44,153 nt of DNA, taken from assembly GCA_015066465.1 (NCBI GenBank), contig SVOI01000002.1, positions 1 through 44,153 of the forward strand. Direction: 5' to 3'. Positions 24,091 through 30,848 of the stretch are shown here, in pieces. The notes beneath the pieces were generated by a model that had not been told where the DNA came from, made no database searches, and saw only the letters and a program-made list of their open reading frames with translations. The position numbers and the translations under genes are program-made. The stretch comes from Oscillospiraceae bacterium. Its GTDB lineage: Bacteria > Bacillota > Clostridia > Oscillospirales > Acutalibacteraceae. Positions within the stretch are counted from its first letter, which is position 1. Each line of letters starts with the position of its first letter.

Positions 24091-24711
24091 TTACTGCACG
24101 AATTCTCGTTTGTCTTTACTGTCTAATACAGTGACTTTTGCATCTTTTATGCAAGATAGTCCGTGATTTGAGGAAACTATGCCCACAACGTCAATCCAAG
24201 CGCCATTTTCTGGGACTTCGCCCTCGAAAATAATCTCGGTTGAAACCTTGTTTTCATCACCCTCAACGTCGATATATTTTCTGTAAATAAGATACTGCTC
24301 TGTGTTACCGAATGGTACAATTTCAAAAACGCCCTGCATATGAATTGTGTTACCCTCAAAGCAACCCTCTTCGACCTCGTGCTCGTCACCGTGGCTGACG
24401 TATGAGTGGAAAATTTCTTCACTCCAGTCAACAAAGGTTTCGTCGGTAACTTCAATATCAATGATACTCGGGTCGCTATCGGTAACAAGTGCCGCCTGCT
24501 TTGCCGCTTCAACTTCCTGGGCAAATCTTTCTGGGTAGCTCTCGGTTTTAGCCCATGAGTACACCAAAAACACAACCAAGCCTATTGTAAACGCAAGAAG
24601 AATACAACCATTAATTATAGTAACCTTCTTTTTAAAAGCAGCATCTGCGATATCTGACTTTTTGATTTCTTTTTGTTGTGGTTGTGGCTTTTTCTTTTTA
24701 TTCTTTGCCAT
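24091..24711 (-). CDS. Single-pass membrane protein with OB-fold-like extracellular domain
   Basis: A 206-residue protein with a lysine-rich cytoplasmic start (MAKNKKKKPQPQQKE) and one membrane helix at about 33-52 (IINGCILLAFTIGLVVFLVY). The outside part of about 150 residues holds repeated short strands (IHMQGVFEIV, AWIDVVGIVSS, IKDAKVTVLD), suggesting an OB-like barrel. No known family was recognised. It is the last gene of the glycoside operon, 12 bp after the GH4 gene, with GGAG six bases before the ATG. A link to sugar use is only positional. Confidence 0.65.
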   Translation of the reverse strand: MAKNKKKKPQPQQKEIKKSDIADAAFKKKVTIINGCILLAFTIGLVVFLVYSWAKTESYPERFAQEVEAAKQAALVTDSDPSIIDIEVTDETFVDWSEEIFHSYVSHGDEHEVEEGCFEGNTIHMQGVFEIVPFGNTEQYLIYRKYIDVEGDENKVSTEIIFEGEVPENGAWIDVVGIVSSNHGLSCIKDAKVTVLDSKDKREFVQ

Positions 24712-24723
24712 AATATTCTCCGA

Positions 24724-26007
24724 TTAATCTTTAAAGAATTGTGGTAAAAATGCCTTGTGAGCTGCCTTCATTTCTTCATAGCAAGCTTTTGCCTGAGCAA
24801 AGTCGCCACAAAGTGGGTGAAGCATAAGTGCATTAAGAGCATCTTCATCTGAACCCTTCATAGCAGCATCAACAGTATATTTCTCATAAGATTTAACTGT
24901 TCTCATAAGGCTTATGATATGACGGTTGTTGAATTCTTCAATTTCGACTGGCTTTGCACCATCTGCACCGATAACTGCAGCAATTTCAACAATATCATCG
25001 TCATCCATAAACTTAAGAGTACCATTGTTCTTGATATTAACAACGTGAACCTCTTGTTTATCATTTGCAATAGCATCAATTAAAGAAACTGCTGCAAGTG
25101 AATATTTGTAACCACCACGTTCTTCAAGAAGAGCTGGTTTAATAACGAGTTCATTATCGCTGTATAATTCAAGAAGTTGTTCTTCAATTTCCATACAAAC
25201 CTGAGCTCTGCTCTTTGAACCAGCCTTCAAATGCTGTAATTTTGCCTGACGGCTGTAGTAATATTGAAGATATGATGATGGGAAACCTTTACAAGCGTTA
25301 AGACATTCCATATCGAAGCCATCATCGTGAATATTTTTCATAACTGTTGGTGCAAAATCATCGTCAAAGATTTTATCGATATTTTCAACGCCGTTAACTT
25401 TAACTGAAGTAATCCAGCTTAAGTGGTTAAGACCTAAATATGTAATTTTTGCATCCTCACCAACTGCAGCTTTAACGTCATCAATCATAGCAATTGGCAC
25501 GTTGCAAAGACCCATTGTTTTAACATTTGTGTGGTTAATAAGGAATTCAGAAATAATACCTGATGGGTTTGTGAAGTTAATAAGCCAAGCATTAGGGCAA
25601 ATTGCTTCAATTCTTTCTGCAATGTGAGCCATAACAGGAATAGTTCTTAATGCTTTGAAGAAACCGCCGATACCAGTTGTTTCCTGACCGATAAGATCGT
25701 GCTTTAATGGAATTGATTCGTCAATGTGACGGCAAGGAAGCTTACCAACACGAATTTGGGTAACAACGAAATCTGCACCCTGTAAAGCTAAATCGAGGTC
25801 ATCTGTCATTACAACTTCGCAGTCAATACCAGCGCTCTTTAACATACGAACGCAAAGAGAGCCAACGATTTCACGTTTTCTGTCGTCAATATCCATAAAA
25901 GCAACTCTTTTAAGCTTTAAAGAGTCTTTTGCTTCTATAAATCCGTAAATGAGTTCTGGGCAATATGTACTACCTGAACCAATAACTGTAACATTAATTT
26001 CTTTCAT
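24724..26007 (-). CDS. Family 4 glycoside hydrolase, 6-phospho-glycosidase type
   Basis: A GH4 enzyme of 427 residues. It has the NAD-binding loop GSGSTYCPELI (about 10-20), INFTNPSG, the metal-binding GLCNVP (Cys near 172) and GLNHLSW (near 197-203). GH4 enzymes need NAD and Mn and cleave by a redox-elimination route, usually on 6-phosphorylated substrates. The adjacent sugar kinase and GH109-like protein, and the lack of a PTS, suggest that the substrate is phosphorylated inside the cell. 6-phospho-beta-glucosidase is the closest general type; the true sugar is unknown. Confidence 0.88.
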   Translation of the reverse strand: MKEINVTVIGSGSTYCPELIYGFIEAKDSLKLKRVAFMDIDDRKREIVGSLCVRMLKSAGIDCEVVMTDDLDLALQGADFVVTQIRVGKLPCRHIDESIPLKHDLIGQETTGIGGFFKALRTIPVMAHIAERIEAICPNAWLINFTNPSGIISEFLINHTNVKTMGLCNVPIAMIDDVKAAVGEDAKITYLGLNHLSWITSVKVNGVENIDKIFDDDFAPTVMKNIHDDGFDMECLNACKGFPSSYLQYYYSRQAKLQHLKAGSKSRAQVCMEIEEQLLELYSDNELVIKPALLEERGGYKYSLAAVSLIDAIANDKQEVHVVNIKNNGTLKFMDDDDIVEIAAVIGADGAKPVEIEEFNNRHIISLMRTVKSYEKYTVDAAMKGSDEDALNALMLHPLCGDFAQAKACYEEMKAAHKAFLPQFFKD

Positions 26008-26026
26008 ATTTTATCAGTCCTTTTTA

Positions 26027-26962
26027 TTAATCTTCTAATAACCAGTTGATGCAACCTGTAACTGGTGCCGCTGTGAGTTTAATAAAGTTAAACTTCTTAT
26101 TTGTATTCTTATGTAAAAGCTCGCTCATTCTGTTAATATAAATATCAGATGGGAGTTTGGTGTGCATTGAGCCTGAAAGAACAACGTTAATTGTTTCTTC
26201 ATCGAACTGCATCTTTTTAATATGACCGCCGATGAAATCTGAACCACGCTGTGCCATTTCTTCAATAACCTCAAGTGCTGCTTCGTCACCATTGTTTGCA
26301 GCTTCAAAGAAACTACCAATGAGTACACGAATAAACGCTTCACTCTTTTCTTCATCTTCAATAATCTGAATTGAATCAAGAAGAGTAGCTCTGTCTTTAA
26401 TTCCTAATTTTTCAGTAAGTAAAGCAGTAATTTTGCTTTCTTTTTTACCTAAGCAAACGTCATCGTAAACAATTCTGAATGCTTCGTACGCTACCCAATG
26501 GCCGTTACCCTTGTCACCTGAAAGACGGTCAAAACCACCAATCTGGAGCATTTCGCCACGGCTATCTATAGAGTTACAGCAAGTACCAGTACCGCAGTTG
26601 TAGCCGATACCAGCACCAGCCTTACCACCAGCTTTAATAACAATGAAACCATCATTATAAATTCTGAAATCTTTAAGACCACGTTTTGTTAATTCCTCGC
26701 ACATAGCATCGTGCTGATAAGGATGGTCAATACCAGCAAGACCCATAAGCATTGCTGTAATATCGTCACGGGTTTTGCCTGTCTTTTTAAGAAGCTCGTC
26801 AACACCAGCAGTAATTATATCTGCTGCCTGAGGGAAAGAGCCCTCCATATTTTCATGGTTAGAAGCAGGGCCTTCGTGAAGCTCTAACATATTTTTATTT
26901 TCATCGAAAAGTGCAAATGCAGTTTTGGTTCCGCCACCATCAACACCAATATAAAATTTCAT
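26027..26962 (-). CDS. BadF/BadG/NagK-type sugar kinase (N-acetylglucosamine kinase-like)
   Basis: The 311-residue protein has the ASKHA ATPase signatures: phosphate-1 loop GVDGGGTKT (6-14), GLAGID, GTGTCCNS (phosphate 2) and GGFDRLSGDKGNGHWVAYEA. This is the pattern of N-acetylglucosamine kinase in the BadF/BadG family. It likely phosphorylates an amino sugar released or imported by the cell, feeding the GH4 phospho-glycosidase or amino-sugar-phosphate catabolism. AAGGAG stands seven to eight bases before the ATG; the gene begins 2 bp after the GH109-like gene. Confidence 0.85.
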   Translation of the reverse strand: MKFYIGVDGGGTKTAFALFDENKNMLELHEGPASNHENMEGSFPQAADIITAGVDELLKKTGKTRDDITAMLMGLAGIDHPYQHDAMCEELTKRGLKDFRIYNDGFIVIKAGGKAGAGIGYNCGTGTCCNSIDSRGEMLQIGGFDRLSGDKGNGHWVAYEAFRIVYDDVCLGKKESKITALLTEKLGIKDRATLLDSIQIIEDEEKSEAFIRVLIGSFFEAANNGDEAALEVIEEMAQRGSDFIGGHIKKMQFDEETINVVLSGSMHTKLPSDIYINRMSELLHKNTNKKFNFIKLTAAPVTGCINWLLED

Positions 26963-26964
26963 AA

Positions 26965-28227
26965 TTATTTCTCCTTATGCTCTTCGCTAACTTCACAAAC
27001 TTCATTTAAGCAATATGTACCAGTTCTGTATGGTTCTCTGTCAATCCATTTGCCATTTGTAAAGTCAGGGAATGCAACTGGTGCACCACCTAATGCAACA
27101 GATTGTTCTGAAAGGCAAGTAACTGCCATCCATGCTGCTGTATCATAAACGTCAATAGGTGAACTACCGTGATTTAAGCTATCAACATAAGCTGAAAGAA
27201 CAAGGAAGTCCATACCACCGTGACCAGCTTTAATACCATCATTCTCATAAGCCTGCCAGAGTGGGTGTTCATATTTTTCACGCCATGTTTTAAAGCTATC
27301 CCACTCGTGTTGCTTTTCAGACTGACCCTCAATATAAATTCTGCCGTAGCCGTCTGGTGCTTCTTCATAAATACCCTTTGTACCCTGAACCATATAATCT
27401 CTTGAATATGGTCTTGGTAAACAGCAGTCGTGATTTAACGTAATTGTTTCGCCGTTAGCACATTTGATAATTGTTGTTGTAACGTCACCGCAATTAAAGT
27501 CTGTGCCATAAAGGTCATAATCTTCACCTTTATTTTCTTTAATCCAAACATTAAGACCTTTTGACTTGCTTGAAACAGATGTAAGTGTCAAGAAACGGTT
27601 ACCACGGTTAATACCTATAAGCTTTGCAATAGGACCTAACTGATGAGTAGGATAAAGCTCACCGTTTCTCATCATAAAGTTAAAGAGTCTGCCGTGGATA
27701 TTTTCACGACCTAATGAAATTTCATCTCTTAAATCGTGACGATAGCCACCCTCAAGGTGAATGATTTCGCCTAAAAGACCTTTTCTTACCATATTGAAGA
27801 CAGCCATTTCATTTCTGTCGTAACAGCAGTTTTCAAGAAGCATACAAATTTTGCCTGTTTCTTCACTTGTTCTGACAAGTTGCCAGCATTCTTCAATAGA
27901 AGCTGCACCGCCAACCTCCATTGCAACGTGAAGACCAGCCTTCATTGCATCTACTGCAATTCTTGAGTGAGTAATCCAGGTTGTAGCAATTAAAACTGCA
28001 TCAAGTTCTTCTTTCTGGAACATTTCTTTATAATCAAGGTAAGCTTTTACAGGGTATTCTTTATTGTTTCTGTTTTCAACAATTTCAATACCCTTTTCAG
28101 CTCTTTCAACAACAAGGTCACAAACTGCTGGAACCTTTACACCCTCAACCTGAAGAAGTAAATCGAGCATACTTGAACCTCTGCCGCTGATACCGATAAA
28201 ACCAATTCTTTGTACTTTGTTTGCCAT
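26965..28227 (-). CDS. GH109-like Gfo/Idh/MocA oxidoreductase family protein
   Basis: The N-terminal NAD-binding domain (IGFIGISGRGSSM) is followed by the C-terminal alpha/beta domain of the Gfo/Idh/MocA superfamily. The sequence GELYPTHQLGPIAKLIGINR is the hallmark of glycoside hydrolase family 109, which includes NAD-dependent alpha-N-acetylgalactosaminidases. There is no signal peptide, unlike many Bacteroidetes GH109s, so it acts inside the cell. It leads the amino-sugar operon. The start is the ATG at 28227, eight bases after AAAAGG; the longer frame begins with a GTG inside that ribosome site. Confidence 0.82.
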   Translation of the reverse strand: MANKVQRIGFIGISGRGSSMLDLLLQVEGVKVPAVCDLVVERAEKGIEIVENRNNKEYPVKAYLDYKEMFQKEELDAVLIATTWITHSRIAVDAMKAGLHVAMEVGGAASIEECWQLVRTSEETGKICMLLENCCYDRNEMAVFNMVRKGLLGEIIHLEGGYRHDLRDEISLGRENIHGRLFNFMMRNGELYPTHQLGPIAKLIGINRGNRFLTLTSVSSKSKGLNVWIKENKGEDYDLYGTDFNCGDVTTTIIKCANGETITLNHDCCLPRPYSRDYMVQGTKGIYEEAPDGYGRIYIEGQSEKQHEWDSFKTWREKYEHPLWQAYENDGIKAGHGGMDFLVLSAYVDSLNHGSSPIDVYDTAAWMAVTCLSEQSVALGGAPVAFPDFTNGKWIDREPYRTGTYCLNEVCEVSEEHKEK

Positions 28228-28265
28228 AAAAATCACCTTTTAAAATAATTTAAACATACAGGTTT

Positions 28266-28294
28266 ATTGTAGCATAGATTTTTATGTTTTTCAA
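28266..28294 (-). promoter_or_regulatory. Promoter of the GH109-kinase-GH4 operon
   Basis: On the minus strand TTGAAA (28294-28289) and TACAAT (28271-28266) are 17 bases apart, about 40 bases before the GH109 start codon. No palindromic operator is obvious next to it. Confidence 0.75.
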
Positions 28295-28311
28295 TGATAT
28301 TTATAAAATAA

Positions 28312-28342
28312 TTTAAGGATTAGGGTTGACCTAATCCTTAAA
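28312..28342 (-). terminator. Terminator of the OPT-PqqD operon
   Basis: TTTAAGGATTAGG and CCTAATCCTTAAA form a perfect 13-bp stem around five bases. The minus-strand left arm includes the last codons and TAG stop of the PqqD-like gene, so the hairpin starts inside the coding sequence. The following tract is only moderately T-rich (TTATTTTAT). Confidence 0.7.
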
Positions 28343-28681
28343 CTCAATAAACTTATAACTTTCCAAAATCTGAAAATACTTTGCGAGTCTTTCATAAAGC
28401 GGCTCTGCCTTTTCGCCGAAGTGTTCTTTTACTAAAACACCCAAAGTTAAAATAGATTTTTCTCCATCTAAAAGTGGCCACAAAAAGCTACCATTTTCAT
28501 CAAGATGAACGTATGAAACTTTAGGCTTTTTAAAGATTTTCTGAGCAACTGTATTAAAGAAGCCTGTGTTTTCAATTTCAAGTGTCACTTTATTTTCATC
28601 ATCTTGTTTCCACTGAATATTTTCATTTCTTACTGGTATTTTTTCAAGATAATTTTCAACTTTTATTTCTTTCTTAGCCAT
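28331..28681 (-). CDS. PqqD-like protein
   Basis: The 116-residue protein has a C-terminal half of PqqD type: FLWPLLDGEKSILTLGVLVK, then a helix ending in YFQILESYKFIEF. PqqD-type domains are small winged-helix peptide-binding modules (RiPP recognition elements), best known for presenting precursor peptides to modifying enzymes. The first 60 residues add a beta-rich segment. The gene overlaps the end of the OPT transporter gene by 8 bp, with GAAGG in that gene, so both proteins are made together. No peptide-modifying enzyme or precursor is nearby, so a transport-linked role is more likely here. Confidence 0.75.
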   Translation of the reverse strand: MAKKEIKVENYLEKIPVRNENIQWKQDDENKVTLEIENTGFFNTVAQKIFKKPKVSYVHLDENGSFLWPLLDGEKSILTLGVLVKEHFGEKAEPLYERLAKYFQILESYKFIEFKD

Positions 28682-30605
28682 TTTTAGCCTTCTTTTCTTT
28701 TTTTAATACAGAGAACATTAAAAGCGAAAGAATAATGAGTGCGAAAACAACAAGACTTAAAATCTGTGAAACACCTGAAGAGAAGTTTAAAACACCAGAA
28801 ATATTAATAAATTTATCTACACCAAATATTGCAAGCACAGCAAGAACAATACCAATTAAGCCCTCGCCTGCAATCATACCTGAGCAGAAGAGAATACCAT
28901 CATTCGTTGCTTTACTCTTTTTCTCTTCGTTCTTCATTTTATCAAAGCAGAGACGAACGAGACCACCAATCATAATACAAGCATTAAGGTGAACTGGAAG
29001 ATAAATGCCAATAGCAAAAGGAAGAACAGGAACACCTAAAATCTCAACTACAACTGCAATAAGAGCACCAATAATTATGAGAATCCAAGGCAATTCGCCA
29101 CCCATAACGCCCTCAACAATCATTTTCATAAGAGTTGCCTGAGGAGCAGCAATTTCTTCAGAACCAAATCCCCAAGCTGTATCTAAAAGATAGAGTGTAC
29201 CACCAATTGCAAGAGCAGAAGCCGTAACACCAAAAACTTCACCGATTTGTTGTTTCTTAGGTGTTGAGCCTAAAAGATAACCAGTTTTTAAATCCTGTGA
29301 AGTGTCACCCGCAATAGCGGCAATAATGCATATAACTGAACCAATTGCAATAGCACTTTCCATGCCACTGGCAACGCCTTGAGGAGTATTATCTACAGTC
29401 AATTTAAGTGTTAATGTTGCAATTAAAAGTGTTGCAATAGCCATACCAGAAACAGGATTATTGCTACTACCAACTAACCCTACCATTCGTGAAGAAACCG
29501 TTGCAAAAAAGAAACCGAATATTACAACAATAACAGCGCCTATTAATGAAATAGGAATAGCAGGAACGAGCCATACGAGTAATGTTAAAACTGCAATTAC
29601 AATAAGAACAATTTTTATGTTAAGGTCTTGCTCTGTACGTAGTCCACTTGCTGAACCCGCATTTTTCATACTCTTTAATGCACCCTTAAAGGTATTTATA
29701 ATAAGTGGTAAAGATTTTATAAGACTTATAATACCACCAGCCGCCAAAGCGCCAGCACCTATATAACGGATATATGAGCTCCATATACCAGCGGCACCAC
29801 TTGAAGCGTAAATTTCGCCTATAGTAGCATCTACTGATGGATACATAATAATATTCTCGCCAAAGAGTACAATAAGTGGAATTAAAACCATCCAGCTTAA
29901 AATACCACCAGCGAACATGTAAGAAGAAATTTTAGGACCACAAATAAAACCAACGCTCATAACTGCAGGGTAAATCTGAGTACCAATTTCACCAGCAAAG
30001 CCTTTGAATTTTAATGCAACTTCACCTGGTACAGCTTTTAAACCATCTATTATAAATTTGAATGCAGCCGCAAAGCCCATACCAGCAAAAACCGTAGAAG
30101 CATTTGAGCCACCCTCTTCACCTGCCAAAAGCACCTCTGCACAAGCAGTGCCCTCAGGGTAAGGCAACACGTTATGCTCTTTAACAATAAGTGCATTTCT
30201 TAAAGGTATCATAAAAAATACACCTAAAAGACCACCAAGAAGTGCGATAGTTGTTATTTCTAACATATCTGGCTTATCCATTTTACCTTCGTTTGCCCAG
30301 AGGAAAAGTGCCGGTAAAGTAAATATTGCACCAGCCGCAACAGATTCACCAGCTGAACCTATAGTCTGCACAATGTTGCTTTCAAGAATTGAATTTTTTC
30401 TTAAAACAACTCTTATTACACCCATAGCGATAACCGCCGCAGGAATTGATGCAGAAACAGTCATACCAACCCTGAGACCTAAATAAGCGTTAGCCGCACC
30501 AAACACAACTGCTAAAAGCACACCCATAATTATTGAAGTAACCGTAAGCTCAGGTGTAACCTTTGAAGCAGGAATATAAGGCTTAAATTCTTTTTTGTTA
30601 TCCAT
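28674..30605 (-). CDS. OPT-family oligopeptide transporter
   Basis: A 643-residue polytopic membrane protein starting FKPYIPASKVTPELTVTSII, followed by the conserved NAYLGLRVGMTVSASIP and many hydrophobic helices; NNPVSGMAIATLLIATL lies near the middle. This is the prokaryotic oligopeptide transporter (OPT) family, which imports small peptides or metal chelates using the proton gradient. The length is typical. TAGGAG precedes the ATG by six bases. It is transcribed with a PqqD-like gene from its own promoter, beside a possible palindromic operator. Confidence 0.9.
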   Translation of the reverse strand: MDNKKEFKPYIPASKVTPELTVTSIIMGVLLAVVFGAANAYLGLRVGMTVSASIPAAVIAMGVIRVVLRKNSILESNIVQTIGSAGESVAAGAIFTLPALFLWANEGKMDKPDMLEITTIALLGGLLGVFFMIPLRNALIVKEHNVLPYPEGTACAEVLLAGEEGGSNASTVFAGMGFAAAFKFIIDGLKAVPGEVALKFKGFAGEIGTQIYPAVMSVGFICGPKISSYMFAGGILSWMVLIPLIVLFGENIIMYPSVDATIGEIYASSGAAGIWSSYIRYIGAGALAAGGIISLIKSLPLIINTFKGALKSMKNAGSASGLRTEQDLNIKIVLIVIAVLTLLVWLVPAIPISLIGAVIVVIFGFFFATVSSRMVGLVGSSNNPVSGMAIATLLIATLTLKLTVDNTPQGVASGMESAIAIGSVICIIAAIAGDTSQDLKTGYLLGSTPKKQQIGEVFGVTASALAIGGTLYLLDTAWGFGSEEIAAPQATLMKMIVEGVMGGELPWILIIIGALIAVVVEILGVPVLPFAIGIYLPVHLNACIMIGGLVRLCFDKMKNEEKKSKATNDGILFCSGMIAGEGLIGIVLAVLAIFGVDKFINISGVLNFSSGVSQILSLVVFALIILSLLMFSVLKKEKKAKNG

Positions 30606-30641
30606 AAAATACTCCTAACCGTCTATAAAAAATACTTTCTC

Positions 30642-30670
30642 AGTTTATCATTTTTTTATTAGTATTTCAA
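30642..30670 (-). promoter_or_regulatory. Promoter of the OPT-PqqD operon
   Basis: On the minus strand TTGAAA (30670-30665) and TAAACT (30647-30642) are separated by 17 bases, about 35 bases upstream of the OPT start codon. Confidence 0.65.
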
Positions 30671-30697
30671 GTTTTTTAGAGAATTAACAAAATTTAG

Positions 30698-30711
30698 TTG
30701 CACGTGTGCAA
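30698..30711. promoter_or_regulatory. Possible operator palindrome TTGCAC-GT-GTGCAA
   Basis: A 14-bp inverted repeat with perfect 6-bp arms lies about 27 bp upstream of the -35 box of the OPT promoter. It is unusually GC-rich for this intergenic region. Its position would suit an activator or a looping repressor. No regulator gene is next to it, and the protein is unknown. Confidence 0.35.
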
Positions 30712-30725
30712 GTTGGAGTATAAAT

Positions 30726-30771
30726 AAAAAGTTCTACCATTTTCAATTCACAAAAATGATAGAACTTTTTT
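30726..30771 (-). terminator. Terminator of the ABC exporter operon
   Basis: AAAAAGTTCTA-C-CATTTT pairs with AAAATG-A-TAGAACTTTTT. The single C-A mismatch on the plus strand is a G-U wobble in the minus-strand RNA, so the hairpin serves the minus-strand ABC transporter operon. It is followed by TTTTTATTTAT. Confidence 0.85.
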
Positions 30772-30803
30772 CATTCAATTTATAATGCTAACGCAGTTCC
30801 AAA

Positions 30804-30831
30804 ATTCTGCATTCTGAACTCTGCATTCTGC
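30804..30831. repeat. Heptamer tandem array (ATTCTGC)n
   Basis: Four 7-bp units follow each other exactly: ATTCTGC, ATTCTGA, ACTCTGC, ATTCTGC. They lie between the stop codon of the ABC transporter gene and its terminator, and so are part of the mRNA 3' end. The unit length equals that of the array at 191-239 although the sequence differs. Confidence 0.75.
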
Positions 30832-30848
30832 ATTTAAGAACAGGATTA

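Noticed and set aside
28331-28681. PqqD-like gene as evidence of a RiPP biosynthetic cluster
   Set aside because: No precursor peptide, SPASM radical SAM enzyme, protease or dedicated exporter is adjacent; the radical SAM gene at 42271 is the Elp3-like housekeeping neighbour of smc.
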